NCBI GenBank assembly: GCA_013203855.1
Contig: JABMPG010000470.1
Span: 1-10,370, forward strand
Source of the DNA: a bacterium
GTDB taxonomy: Bacteria > Sumerlaeota > Sumerlaeia > UBA8349
Direction: 5' to 3'
Length of the DNA stretch: 10,370 nucleotides
The position numbers and the translations under genes are program-made. The notes under the pieces are model-generated. The model saw only the letters and a program-made list of their open reading frames with translations. It did not search any database and was not told where the DNA came from. Numbering within the stretch: the first letter of the stretch is position 1; each line of letters opens with the position of its first letter. Of the stretch, positions 1 to 7,295 are shown one piece after another.

Positions 1-388
1 GCCGCTCCCCGGCTTCGTGACGCGATTCGAGAACTGGGATCAGCCCGGCTTCGATCCGACTCAACGCGTCGCATTCGACACCCCCGCTTTCCCGCTCGAG
101 TCCGACCCGATCCGGTCGGTCTGCGTGCTATTTGAAAATATGGCCGACCTCGCGCCCGCGGAGGAGGAATTCAGCGCTTTTCTAATGGACCTGGCCAAGA
201 TCCTCGCCCGTGGGTCCGACAATCTTCCTGTCGAGCGCCTTCTAACCGTGGCCGATAACGTGCGCGGCCTGCACGAGCAGGTCGCGGAGGGCCGGCTCGA
301 TTTTGGGCAGCAGCAGGATCAGATTCTCCACGACCTCAATCTAGCCTACCGCCTGGTTTACCTGGCGATTTGTGATCTGAAACAATAG
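1..388 (+). CDS. Unrecognised small protein, probably 5'-truncated
   Basis: I do not recognise this protein. The reading frame ends with TAG at 386-388 and has no stop codon back to the left edge of the window, so the gene may begin outside it. The first possible in-window start is a GTG at 17, which would give 123 residues, but no ribosome-binding site can be seen before it. The N-terminal part is rich in Pro, Asp and aromatic residues, with a DPTQR-type stretch near residue 13. From about residue 30 the sequence becomes amphipathic and helical, rich in Leu, Ala and Glu, with no membrane segment or signal peptide. It could be the C-terminal helical domain of a longer protein. It lies 61 bases upstream of the YfhO-like gene on the same strand and could share its transcript. 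Coding is supported by the open frame and soluble, low-complexity-free composition only. Confidence 0.55.
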   Translation, partial: PLPGFVTRFENWDQPGFDPTQRVAFDTPAFPLESDPIRSVCVLFENMADLAPAEEEFSAFLMDLAKILARGSDNLPVERLLTVADNVRGLHEQVAEGRLDFGQQQDQILHDLNLAYRLVYLAICDLKQ

Positions 389-449
389 AAGTGCTGAAAT
401 ACCCCTCGCGTCGAATGGAACGGGAATTTCGTGAAAGTCGGTCGAGACT

Positions 450-2969
450 TTGCGCCTGAAACAAGAAACGGCCTGGTGTGTCGGAACCATCGTGGCAGCC
501 GCAGCCTTTGCCGCCCTGCTCTTCCATGACTTCTGGACTCCCGATGTCTTCCTCGCCGGCCACGACACCTTCACCCACGATTATCTCATGTGGGATTGGG
601 GGTGGAAGTCGCTTCTGGAGACGCGGCACGTCCCGCTCTGGAATCCCTATCTGTTCGGGGGCTGGCCCTTCGTGGCATCCTTCGCCTTCTGCCCCTTCTA
701 TCCTCCGGCCTGGGTCTCCATCCTTCTGCCGACCTCGCTGGCCCTGACATCGCAGTACGCGCTGCATCTGGTGATTGGCGCTGTCGGCTTCTACATACTC
801 GCCCGGAGCCTCCCGGTATCCTGCCCCGCCGCCTTTCTGACCGCGCTTCTCTACGCAGGGGGCGCCCACGTGGCCACCCTCGCCTTCCCCGGACATCTGG
901 CAAAAGTTCAGGCCATCGCCTGGGTTCCGTGGGCCATCGCGACGGCCGTCGTTCTGGCCCGACGCCCCGGATTTCTGCCCGCCCTCGGACTCGCCGCTGC
1001 GTGGGCGCTGCAGCTCCTCGCCTCACACGCCCAGATTTTCTACGCGACATTCTGCATCTGCCTCCTCTACGTAGGAGCCTGTCGCCTCGCCCGCTGGCTG
1101 GCCAGAGAACCGGGGCATGCCCGCGTGAGCCTACGGGCCATCCTCTTTTTCGCCGTGGCGGGAGCTCTGATGGTCGGGCTCTCGGCGGTCCAGATGGTGC
1201 CCGCCATCGAGATGGCTCGAATCTCGAACCGGTCCGGCGGAGTGGACATCGAAACCGCCTCCTTTGGGGGGCTGCCTCCCGAGGAGATTCTGGAACTCGC
1301 CTTGCCTTCCTTCCGGGGCGACTCCACCCTCCGCAATGACAGTCTCTGCTTTGGGGGTTTTCTCAACGATGACCAGCCCGTTTACTACCTGGGCCGCTGG
1401 CACGCAGGCCCCGATGGAGGCGGAGCCGAGCGGCTGGTGAGCGACTATGCCGGCATCTGGGCCGTGCTGCTGGCCCTGGCGGGCGTTTTCCTCGCAAGGG
1501 ATCGGAAACGCTGGTTCTTCCTGGGCGTTTTTGTGTTATCGGTCGGAATCTCGACGGGCGCGTTTCTCCCCTTCTTCAAATTCGCGCACTTTCTTGTGCC
1601 CGGGCTCTCCCGCTTCCGCTCCCCCGCCACCTTCATGATCGGCGCCCATCTCGCCCTGTTCGTCCTGGCCGCGCTCGGGACGGAAGCGGCGTTGAGACAA
1701 CTCCGCGACCGGGGGCGCCGGTTCTATCTGAAGGCAGCCGGAACCGCCATCGGATTGGGTGTTATCGCCGCCACAGCCGTCATTCTTCTGGTCCGTCTCC
1801 ACGCCGCGCTCGATCCGGGACTGGAATTCGATCTCGATCACGCCGAATCGCTGGCTCGCCGTGTGACCTGGCTCTACATGTCGCGATCTCTGCTCCACGT
1901 TCTGGTCTTCTTCACCGGCGGGTGCTTTGCTCTGGCGCTTGGTGCTCTCGCCGTATGGAAAGCCCCCCGAAAGAGGGCGCTCATCCTGCTCCTCCTCGCT
2001 TTCCTCGCGGTCGCCCTGCTGGATGGCGGCACGCAGATTCGCCGGTTCCTCCCCAGAGACCGAACCCAAGGACTCGAGACCTTTCTAAGCCCAAACTGGG
2101 TGGACGACTCCGTTCTCCGAACGGCTGGAAACGATCCGTTACCCACCATGATCTCGGAGAACCGCGAACTCTCGAACCGCCCCATGATGATCGGCATACG
2201 ATCCGTTCACGGATACCATCCCGTCGTCTACGGCGATTACCAGAGACTCCTGGACGCGACCGGCTTCTTCTACTCCCTGACAACTTCCCGACTTTTCGCG
2301 CAGAACTACTACGAGTTGAACACCGAAACGCCTGTTCCCGACGGGTGGCATGTGCTTCGAATTTTGAACGGGCGAAAACTCATTGCTCGCGACACACCGA
2401 TTCCTCTCGCCCAGGTACCCCAGAAGGTCACGCCTATAGGAAGACCTTGGGAAGACCTGTCTGTGGAGGAATGGCGCGAACGAATCGGTAGCGCGGATTT
2501 TCGTCCCGAACTCGAAACCTGGTGCGGGGGAGATTACGCCTGGAGCATTCCGGAGAATGTGGAATCTGTCTCAAACGCCCTCGCGGTGAATGTCCACATG
2601 GTTCGGCCAGGGCAATTCCACCTTTCTTGGCAACAGAAGACACCCAAGGCAAAACGAGCCCGTGCGGCCCACGCCGACACGCAAGGCCTGATCCCCTGCC
2701 TTCTGGCCGTGCCGGCCGGAGCGGGCTGGAGAGTCGGGCTGGGATCGATCCCGATGGCGTCCCTACGCGAGTGGGGATGGCCCCGTCGGGTGAACGGATT
2801 CTTCCTGCTGGCTCCGTTGGAGCCCGAAAGCGATTACCCGACCGTCCTGACCTACTCCCCAGCCGGCTACCGGATCGGAGGCAGCGTCACCCTTCTCACG
2901 CTGCTTGCGCTGGCGCTGATCCTGATGGCGGACTCGATTCGCCGAAAAACCTCACCCGTTTCCGATTGA
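450..2969 (+). CDS. YfhO-like multi-span membrane protein (GT-C type)
   Basis: This 839-residue integral membrane protein resembles the bacterial YfhO family, whose Bacillus member is needed for glycosylation of lipoteichoic acid. The family is thought to have a GT-C glycosyltransferase fold using lipid-linked sugars. TM1 spans about residues 9-28. A first outer loop follows with acidic residues D39 and D44 in a GHDTFTHDY stretch, then PLWNP at 62-66 and PF at 73-74, which is the characteristic YfhO/GT-C loop. About a dozen hydrophobic segments follow, then a large polar region carrying GYHP at 588-591. A last TM lies near 808-826 with a short RRK-containing tail. The length is typical for the family. 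The start is a TTG at 450; an in-frame TGA at 432 rules out anything further upstream, and the next in-frame ATG (588) would lose TM1. The ribosome-binding site is weak. The transferred sugar and acceptor are not known. The nearby manC suggests, but does not show, a link to mannose. Confidence 0.85.
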   Translation: MRLKQETAWCVGTIVAAAAFAALLFHDFWTPDVFLAGHDTFTHDYLMWDWGWKSLLETRHVPLWNPYLFGGWPFVASFAFCPFYPPAWVSILLPTSLALTSQYALHLVIGAVGFYILARSLPVSCPAAFLTALLYAGGAHVATLAFPGHLAKVQAIAWVPWAIATAVVLARRPGFLPALGLAAAWALQLLASHAQIFYATFCICLLYVGACRLARWLAREPGHARVSLRAILFFAVAGALMVGLSAVQMVPAIEMARISNRSGGVDIETASFGGLPPEEILELALPSFRGDSTLRNDSLCFGGFLNDDQPVYYLGRWHAGPDGGGAERLVSDYAGIWAVLLALAGVFLARDRKRWFFLGVFVLSVGISTGAFLPFFKFAHFLVPGLSRFRSPATFMIGAHLALFVLAALGTEAALRQLRDRGRRFYLKAAGTAIGLGVIAATAVILLVRLHAALDPGLEFDLDHAESLARRVTWLYMSRSLLHVLVFFTGGCFALALGALAVWKAPRKRALILLLLAFLAVALLDGGTQIRRFLPRDRTQGLETFLSPNWVDDSVLRTAGNDPLPTMISENRELSNRPMMIGIRSVHGYHPVVYGDYQRLLDATGFFYSLTTSRLFAQNYYELNTETPVPDGWHVLRILNGRKLIARDTPIPLAQVPQKVTPIGRPWEDLSVEEWRERIGSADFRPELETWCGGDYAWSIPENVESVSNALAVNVHMVRPGQFHLSWQQKTPKAKRARAAHADTQGLIPCLLAVPAGAGWRVGLGSIPMASLREWGWPRRVNGFFLLAPLEPESDYPTVLTYSPAGYRIGGSVTLLTLLALALILMADSIRRKTSPVSD

Positions 2970-3028
2970 AGAACTCGTGGGAGTTACCTATCATGCCGGG
3001 AAGGTGTTTTTCCGAAAGGTCGTTCACC

Positions 3029-3595
3029 GTGCCCCTGTCAATCTGTGTCTACTGCGCCTCCAGTTCCGCCATTCCCCAGGCGTACGTTGCGGCCGCCCGT
3101 GAACTGGGTGAGGCAATTTCGCTGCGAAAGCATACGCTGGTTTACGGCGGCGGCAAGGTCGGCCTGATGGGCACCGTCGCCCAGGCCTGTCTCGACGGAG
3201 GAGCGCGGGTGATCGGAGTCATACCCGAAGTCCTCAAGGCACGAGAACTGGCGATGGAAACGGTCGACGAGTTGATCGTCACGCGGGACATGCACCAGCG
3301 AAAGGCCACAATGGCCGCAAGGGCCGATGGATTCATCGCCCTCCCTGGCGGATTCGGCACCTTCGAGGAGATCCTCGAGACTATCACCCACCGTCTCCTC
3401 GGCCTGCATCAGAAAACCTGCGTGATCCTCAACATCAACAATTACTATCGCCCCCTGCTCGAGCAGTTCGACCAGGCGCTCCAGCAGGGCTTCGCCTGTA
3501 AGGAGTTTCTCGGCCACTATCTCGTCGCACAGACCCCCAACGAGGCGCTGGATCTAATCGAACAGGAAACGGCCCGACTGGCCCCCAAAAACTGA
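3029..3595 (+). CDS. LOG family protein (nucleoside 5'-monophosphate phosphoribohydrolase)
   Basis: This is a LOG/TIGR00730-type Rossmann-fold protein of 188 residues. Members cleave the N-glycosidic bond of cytokinin riboside 5'-monophosphates or AMP, releasing base and ribose 5-phosphate in the cytoplasm. The N-terminus reads ICVYCASSS at 5-13. The nucleotide-binding GGGKVGLMG lies at 40-48, the R91-K92 pair in MHQRK, and the hallmark PGGFGTFEE at 106-114 supplies the catalytic Glu. I chose the GTG at 3029 because family members normally begin just before ICVYC and because GAAAGG (3014-3019) sits nine bases upstream. An in-frame ATG at 2993, with GGGAG at 2979-2983, is a real alternative and would add 12 mostly polar residues. 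The gene follows the YfhO-like gene closely and lies 19 bases before manC, so the three are probably cotranscribed. Whether the natural substrate is a cytokinin nucleotide or another purine nucleotide cannot be decided here. Confidence 0.92.
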   Translation: MPLSICVYCASSSAIPQAYVAAARELGEAISLRKHTLVYGGGKVGLMGTVAQACLDGGARVIGVIPEVLKARELAMETVDELIVTRDMHQRKATMAARADGFIALPGGFGTFEEILETITHRLLGLHQKTCVILNINNYYRPLLEQFDQALQQGFACKEFLGHYLVAQTPNEALDLIEQETARLAPKN

Positions 3596-3605
3596 TTCTA
3601 TCCCT

Positions 3606-3610
3606 GGAGG
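3606..3610 (+). promoter_or_regulatory. Ribosome-binding site of manC
   Basis: GGAGG lies four bases before the ATG at 3615, inside the 19-base gap after the LOG gene. The spacing is short, but it is the only Shine-Dalgarno-like element here and it supports the chosen manC start. Confidence 0.6.
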
Positions 3611-3614
3611 CAAA

Positions 3615-4748
3615 ATGCGCGTAGCGGTTGTCATGGCAGGAGGCATGGGGGAACGGCTCTGGCCTCTGAGCCATTTCTACTTCCCAAAGCAATTCCTGTC
3701 TTTCTCCGGACGAGGCCCTATGCTCTCTGAGGCGGTCGAAAGGGCCCGCTCGATCCCTGGCGTCCAGCGCGTCTACGTTGTGGCAGGCAGCGACCTCAAG
3801 GACGGCATTCAATCCCTTCTCCCCTCTCTCCCCGAAAAAGATATCCTCATCGAGCCCGCCGGACGATCCACCGCGCCATGCCTCGCCTTCGCCGCCGGAG
3901 TCGTTCTCAAACGTCACGGACCGGATACCACGATGGCCGTTCTCACCACCGATTGCCTCATCGACCGTCCCGAAGCCTTCGACCGGAATGCCGATCTGGC
4001 ACTGGATTACGTGCGCACTCATGACGTTCTGATGGCATTCGGAGCCCTGCCGCACTGCCCCGACACCGGCTTTGGCTACATCGAAATCGGCCCTGTCCGC
4101 CAGAACGATGCACGAGGCAAGGTCCATCACGTCCTCTCCTTCCGCGAAAAACCGGACCAGGAAACCGCCTGCGGATACCTCGAATCAGGTCGATTCCACT
4201 GGAACACCGGCCTCTTCTTCTGGCGCTGCTCCACCCTCCTGGCCGCCTTCGATCGTCACGCTCCCGAGTTCTCGGCCGGGGCCCGACGTCTCGCCCGGAT
4301 AGAAGACCCAACCCGCTGGGAAGACGCCGTTCAGCAGGTATTCGACGGATGGCCCCAGATTTCCATCGATTACGCTCTCCTCGAAAAAGTGGACAACCTC
4401 TGTGCCATCCCGGCCGAATTCGCCTGGGGAGACATGGGCACATGGGAGGCTCTCGCGCGCCACAGTTCACCCGACGCCGAGGACAACATCCGGATAGGAA
4501 ACACAATCAGCATCGATTCACGCCGCTGTATCATCTACAATGGCGAGTCCTCCGATATTGCGGAGCAAGTAGGGAAGACGGGCGCACGGTGCGACGGGAG
4601 CGACCCCGTCATCGCGCTCCTGGGCCTCGAAGATCTCGTCGTGGCGCTTTGCGATTCCTCGCTCCTGATATGCAAGCGCGACCGCGTGCAGGACGTCAAG
4701 GAACTTCTCGCCAAGATGAGGGAAGAGGGGAAAGAAGAGTTCCTGTAG
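3615..4748 (+). CDS. manC: Mannose-1-phosphate guanylyltransferase (GDP-mannose synthesis)
   Basis: This 377-residue cytoplasmic enzyme makes GDP-mannose from mannose 1-phosphate and GTP. It is the short form, without the C-terminal phosphomannose isomerase domain of long ManC/AlgA. The nucleotidyltransferase signature is at 8-28: AGG, then GERLWPLS and PKQFL, with K25 in the pyrophosphorylase motif. EPAGRSTAP lies at 80-88 (usually EPxGRNTAP). The metal-site Asp is D113, in TTDCLID where most relatives have ADH. FREKPD follows at 176-181, then GRFHWNTG, SIDYALLEK and WGDMGTWEAL. The C-terminal part (about 285-377) carries the left-handed-helix-like segment ending in a typical VIALLGLEDLVV and QDVK tail. 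The start is ATG 3615, preceded by GGAGG. It is last in a run with the YfhO-like and LOG genes. GDP-mannose would feed surface glycan or lipid-linked mannose synthesis. Specificity for mannose over other hexose phosphates is inferred from family motifs. Confidence 0.93.
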   Translation: MRVAVVMAGGMGERLWPLSHFYFPKQFLSFSGRGPMLSEAVERARSIPGVQRVYVVAGSDLKDGIQSLLPSLPEKDILIEPAGRSTAPCLAFAAGVVLKRHGPDTTMAVLTTDCLIDRPEAFDRNADLALDYVRTHDVLMAFGALPHCPDTGFGYIEIGPVRQNDARGKVHHVLSFREKPDQETACGYLESGRFHWNTGLFFWRCSTLLAAFDRHAPEFSAGARRLARIEDPTRWEDAVQQVFDGWPQISIDYALLEKVDNLCAIPAEFAWGDMGTWEALARHSSPDAEDNIRIGNTISIDSRRCIIYNGESSDIAEQVGKTGARCDGSDPVIALLGLEDLVVALCDSSLLICKRDRVQDVKELLAKMREEGKEEFL

Positions 4749-4868
4749 CGGCACTTCAAATCCGCTCTTCGGATCGGGAATGACTCTACTGCGCGGACGG
4801 GAAAACACTTGCAGATCCTGAACGCGAAAGGGGCGACGGAAGAAGCCTGCAAGCGCTTTGCTGGCCCC

Positions 4869-4888
4869 GACTGCCAGATTTGGCAGTC
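4869..4888. repeat. Perfect 8-bp stem-loop downstream of manC
   Basis: GACTGCCA and TGGCAGTC form a perfect 8-bp stem around the 4-base loop GATT. It lies about 120 bases after the manC stop and about 130 bases before the bcp start. It is not followed by a T-run on the plus strand (the next bases are TCGAAG), nor preceded by an A-run, so a rho-independent terminator is unlikely. It may be a transcript-end stabilising hairpin, a dyad operator, or chance. Confidence 0.4.
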
Positions 4889-4944
4889 TCGAAGTGTGGA
4901 CTTGCACAGATTCGTTTCTGCTGTCCAGATTCCAATGGTGTCCC

Positions 4945-4965
4945 ATCGCCCACTTGGGCGATAAT
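4945..4965 (+). promoter_or_regulatory. Palindrome overlapping a possible -10 box upstream of bcp
   Basis: ATCGCCCACTTGGGCGAT (4945-4962) is a perfect inverted repeat of two 8-base arms about a 2-base centre. Its end overlaps GATAAT (4960-4965), which matches five of six bases of the sigma-70 -10 consensus. A poor -35 candidate, TGGTGT (4936-4941), is 18 bases upstream. If this is the bcp promoter, the transcript would start near 4972 with a leader of about 48 bases, and the palindrome would lie within the promoter as an operator. Both the promoter and the operator are inferred from pattern alone. Confidence 0.3.
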
Positions 4966-5005
4966 CAACCTTCAAGCGGAAGCAGCCGATCCTGAGATAC
5001 CGACG

Positions 5006-5011
5006 AAGGAG
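5006..5011 (+). promoter_or_regulatory. Strong Shine-Dalgarno of bcp
   Basis: AAGGAG is followed by eight bases and then the ATG at 5020. It is among the best ribosome-binding sites in the window and fixes the bcp start. It suggests efficient translation of the peroxiredoxin. Confidence 0.75.
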
Positions 5012-5019
5012 ATACCCAT

Positions 5020-5484
5020 ATGTCCACCCTCAAGCCGAAAGACCTGGCACCGCCCTTCACACTCCCAGACCAGAACGGCAAGTCGCTCAGCCTCTCCGAC
5101 CTCCGAGGCCGCAACATCCTCCTCTACTTCTATCCCAAGGCCGACACCCCCGGCTGCACCACCCAGGCATGCAGCGTCCGCGACGCCCAACCCGACCTCT
5201 CCGACCTAAACGTCGCCGTCATCGGAATCAGCCCCGACCAGCCCGACAAGCAACAGAAATTTGACAAACAATACAACCTCGGATTCCCCCTTCTCTCCGA
5301 TCCCGACCACGAAATCGCCGAAGCCTACGGAGTCTGGGCAGAGAAACGGCGCTTCGGCAAAACCTACATGGGCATCAACCGCTCCGCCTTCCTCATCGAT
5401 CAGAACGGCCGGATACTCAGCGCCTGGTACAACGTCAAACCCGAGGACACCGCGCCCAACGTCCAGAAGGCTCTCCAGGCCTGA
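5020..5484 (+). CDS. bcp: Thiol peroxidase of the PrxQ/Bcp family
   Basis: This 154-residue atypical 2-Cys peroxiredoxin reduces hydrogen peroxide and alkyl hydroperoxides using thioredoxin as the electron donor, in the cytoplasm. The thioredoxin-like fold starts with APPFTLPDQNG at 10-20, followed by YFYPKADTPGC ending at the peroxidatic C46. The resolving C51 lies five residues later in the CTTQAC arrangement typical of PrxQ. The conserved active-site Arg is R121, in the NRSAFLID strand. The length and all three catalytic positions are those expected, so the enzyme should be functional. There is no signal peptide. The gene is preceded by a strong ribosome-binding site and stands apart from manC. 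It converges with the GH5-like gene: the two stop codons are only 20 bases apart, with no clear terminator between them. Oxidative-stress control is plausible, but I cannot identify a known OxyR or PerR site. Confidence 0.96.
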   Translation: MSTLKPKDLAPPFTLPDQNGKSLSLSDLRGRNILLYFYPKADTPGCTTQACSVRDAQPDLSDLNVAVIGISPDQPDKQQKFDKQYNLGFPLLSDPDHEIAEAYGVWAEKRRFGKTYMGINRSAFLIDQNGRILSAWYNVKPEDTAPNVQKALQA

Positions 5485-5504
5485 GTCAGGGCGCAGCGCT
5501 TCCG

Positions 5505-7295
5505 CTATCCATCGGACCTCGAAACCAGTTCAAAACAACGCGATCCCAACTCGACTTCCACAACCCGGTCGACCCATCGAACCCGCGCCACCGTCGAATG
5601 GCTGCTGTGATTCACCACCAGAACCTTTTGCTCCCCCGCCTCGTTCTCAACCAGCCCCGCCTGACAGAACCACGGCGATATCCGGAACGGAGGCTCATAG
5701 CCCGACGCCTCGATCAGACGCCGCCAAAAAGCCAGCAATGCCGTGTCCACCCCCGTCGATTGGGTCGAAACCAGGGGGAAAGCGAACTGCACAAAAGCCC
5801 CCTCTCCCCTGGGACGGGAGAACGCCACCGGAATATCCTCCATCTTCAAAAGAACCCGCACATCCTCCCCCACCGCCTGCATCACCGGGTAGGGATTCTC
5901 TCCATACAACCCGCCCTCCAACTCGTAATGATCGCTCCCCCAGATCAGATCGTACCCCTGCGGACACCGCAGCAAATCCCCCATCCGCGTCCCGGACAAC
6001 TCCTCCCAATATCGAGAACACGTCCGGAAGGACAGGCCTGAGACGATCAACTTTCCCCCTCTGGAAACATACCCGTCCAGCGCCTCGATCTCGTCCACCT
6101 CGAGGTCCCCATACGGAACGATCAGTAGAGAATAATCATCCCGAATCTCCGCCGTCCACACCGGTTGAAGCCCGTTCGCGATCAGGTTCTCATAGCACGC
6201 CGCCAGAATCGCATCCACGGACGCCCCGCCCTGCTTGACTCGTCGGCTGATGTAAATCGCCACACCCGGCCGCGCCGGAACAAGCCCCCCATTATCATAC
6301 AAGAAATCCCGAAAGGCATCGAAACCCCGCGCCCATTCCTTCTTGCGAAGATCCCCATCCACATATCCCAGAGAAGCCTCGAAAGGATCCTTCCGATAGG
6401 GCAATTCCTTGCTCGTGAAATCACGCCAGCACCAGTAAAGAAAACCATTCGCCCCCGCCAACCACGTCGCCATGCAGCTCGCCTTCACAAAATCGCCCAG
6501 AACCAGGCCCTCTCCCCCAATCGCCGTCCCGAACTCCTGACGCATCACCGGGCCGAAAGCCCTCGGAAAAGCGGTCATATGGCCGAACAGTGTTGTCGCC
6601 CGAAACCCGCCCAGACGCCCAATCTGCAACGGCGTACTGAAAACCGGGTACCCATGCATCGAGTGAACATCCACCTTCTGCGCCGGATATGTCCATTTGG
6701 AACGCCCGCTGAAGGCAAAAGACCCCACGCCATTCATCACCACCGTCCCCGGCCGGCCCTGCCGAATCGCCTCGGCTAGATCCGACGTCCAACTCTCGAT
6801 CGATTCCTCATCGACATCCGGACAGATCACGTTGATCTCGTTTGCCAGATCGATCGCAAGAATATTACCCGCCTCTTTCAGCGTCTCGGCCACCGCCCTC
6901 GCCAGCCTCACCATCGCCCCCCGAAGTTGCCGATCCCGCACATGGTTGCGCCCCTTCCGCCACGCCGGATCGAAATTCGTCCCGCTCATCCACCCCTGAA
7001 AAAGTGTCGGAATCAGAAGCAACTCGTGCTCATCCGCAACCTCACACACCTCCCGCAACCGCCCCAGCTTCTCCTCGTCCACCCGCTCTTCCTCGGGCTG
7101 AAAATCTTCCCAGAGCAGGAACATCCGCACCGTATTGAAACCGGCCTCACGCATCGCCTTGAAATCCTCGTCCCATTCCGCCCGGTCGAAGATCTTCCAG
7201 CAATGCACCCCCGTACGCGAAGGCCAGTAATTGAACCCAATCGGCCAGAACGGTTTTCCATCCCGGTAAAAATAGTCCCCACGCAGATCGATCAT
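5505..7295 (-). CDS. GH5-like (clan A) glycoside hydrolase with Rossmann-like and beta-sandwich domains
   Basis: This 596-residue protein is a retaining clan GH-A glycoside hydrolase related to COG3934 endo-mannosidase-like and GH5-type enzymes. The (beta/alpha)8 barrel occupies about residues 1-330. It begins with GKPFWPIGFNYWP (13-25), and NTVRMF (54-59) marks an early strand. The acid/base is E153 in DLANE, a His/Tyr motif lies at HSMHGYP (211-217), the nucleophile is E254 in RQEFGT, and aromatic YWCW (287-290) lies near the end of the barrel. Residues about 343-480 look like the glutaminase-like Rossmann domain found in GH42 and GH164 enzymes (strand IVPYGDLE, then GYVSRGGKLIVSG). The last 60 or so residues form beta strands. 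The ATG at 7295 has GAGGTG five bases upstream; a TTG at 7349 in the same frame is less likely. No signal peptide is seen, so it is probably cytoplasmic. It diverges from a GH43-like gene. Beta-mannosidic or beta-galactosidic activity is a guess. Confidence 0.88.
   Translation of the reverse strand: MIDLRGDYFYRDGKPFWPIGFNYWPSRTGVHCWKIFDRAEWDEDFKAMREAGFNTVRMFLLWEDFQPEEERVDEEKLGRLREVCEVADEHELLLIPTLFQGWMSGTNFDPAWRKGRNHVRDRQLRGAMVRLARAVAETLKEAGNILAIDLANEINVICPDVDEESIESWTSDLAEAIRQGRPGTVVMNGVGSFAFSGRSKWTYPAQKVDVHSMHGYPVFSTPLQIGRLGGFRATTLFGHMTAFPRAFGPVMRQEFGTAIGGEGLVLGDFVKASCMATWLAGANGFLYWCWRDFTSKELPYRKDPFEASLGYVDGDLRKKEWARGFDAFRDFLYDNGGLVPARPGVAIYISRRVKQGGASVDAILAACYENLIANGLQPVWTAEIRDDYSLLIVPYGDLEVDEIEALDGYVSRGGKLIVSGLSFRTCSRYWEELSGTRMGDLLRCPQGYDLIWGSDHYELEGGLYGENPYPVMQAVGEDVRVLLKMEDIPVAFSRPRGEGAFVQFAFPLVSTQSTGVDTALLAFWRRLIEASGYEPPFRISPWFCQAGLVENEAGEQKVLVVNHSSHSTVARVRWVDRVVEVELGSRCFELVSRSDG

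Larger units (their letters stand above)
4749..5019. other. Intergenic gap with three inverted repeats
   Basis: This is the longest non-coding stretch of the window (271 bases) and separates the manC operon from bcp. I see no credible small ORF. It holds an ATCCG/CGGAT hairpin at 4760-4774, twelve bases after the manC stop. A perfect 8-bp stem lies at 4869-4888, and a perfect 8+8 palindrome with a 2-base centre at 4945-4962. The motif CCAGATT also occurs twice (4874-4880 and 4925-4931). No run of T follows any hairpin, so a classical intrinsic terminator for manC is not evident. The gap probably contains the end of the manC transcript and the promoter of bcp. Confidence 0.6.

Noticed and set aside
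336..896. Minus-strand 186-residue open frame over the start of the YfhO-like gene
   Set aside because: It is Gly/Glu/Arg-rich with no recognisable domain and is antisense to a clear membrane protein.
2522..3028. N-terminal extension of the LOG gene, open in frame back to 2522
   Set aside because: It lies in another frame of the YfhO-like gene, is rich in Arg and Pro and does not resemble LOG proteins. The family begins near 3029.
5480..5504. CCTGA-G-TCAGG inverted repeat as a terminator between bcp and the GH5-like gene
   Set aside because: The arms are only five bases with a one-base centre and no T-run, so a stable terminator hairpin is not supported.
5261..6238. Plus-strand 325-residue open frame over bcp and the GH5-like gene
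   Set aside because: It is Pro/Ser/Thr/Arg-rich low-complexity sequence crossing two real genes in the wrong frames, typical of a GC-rich shadow.
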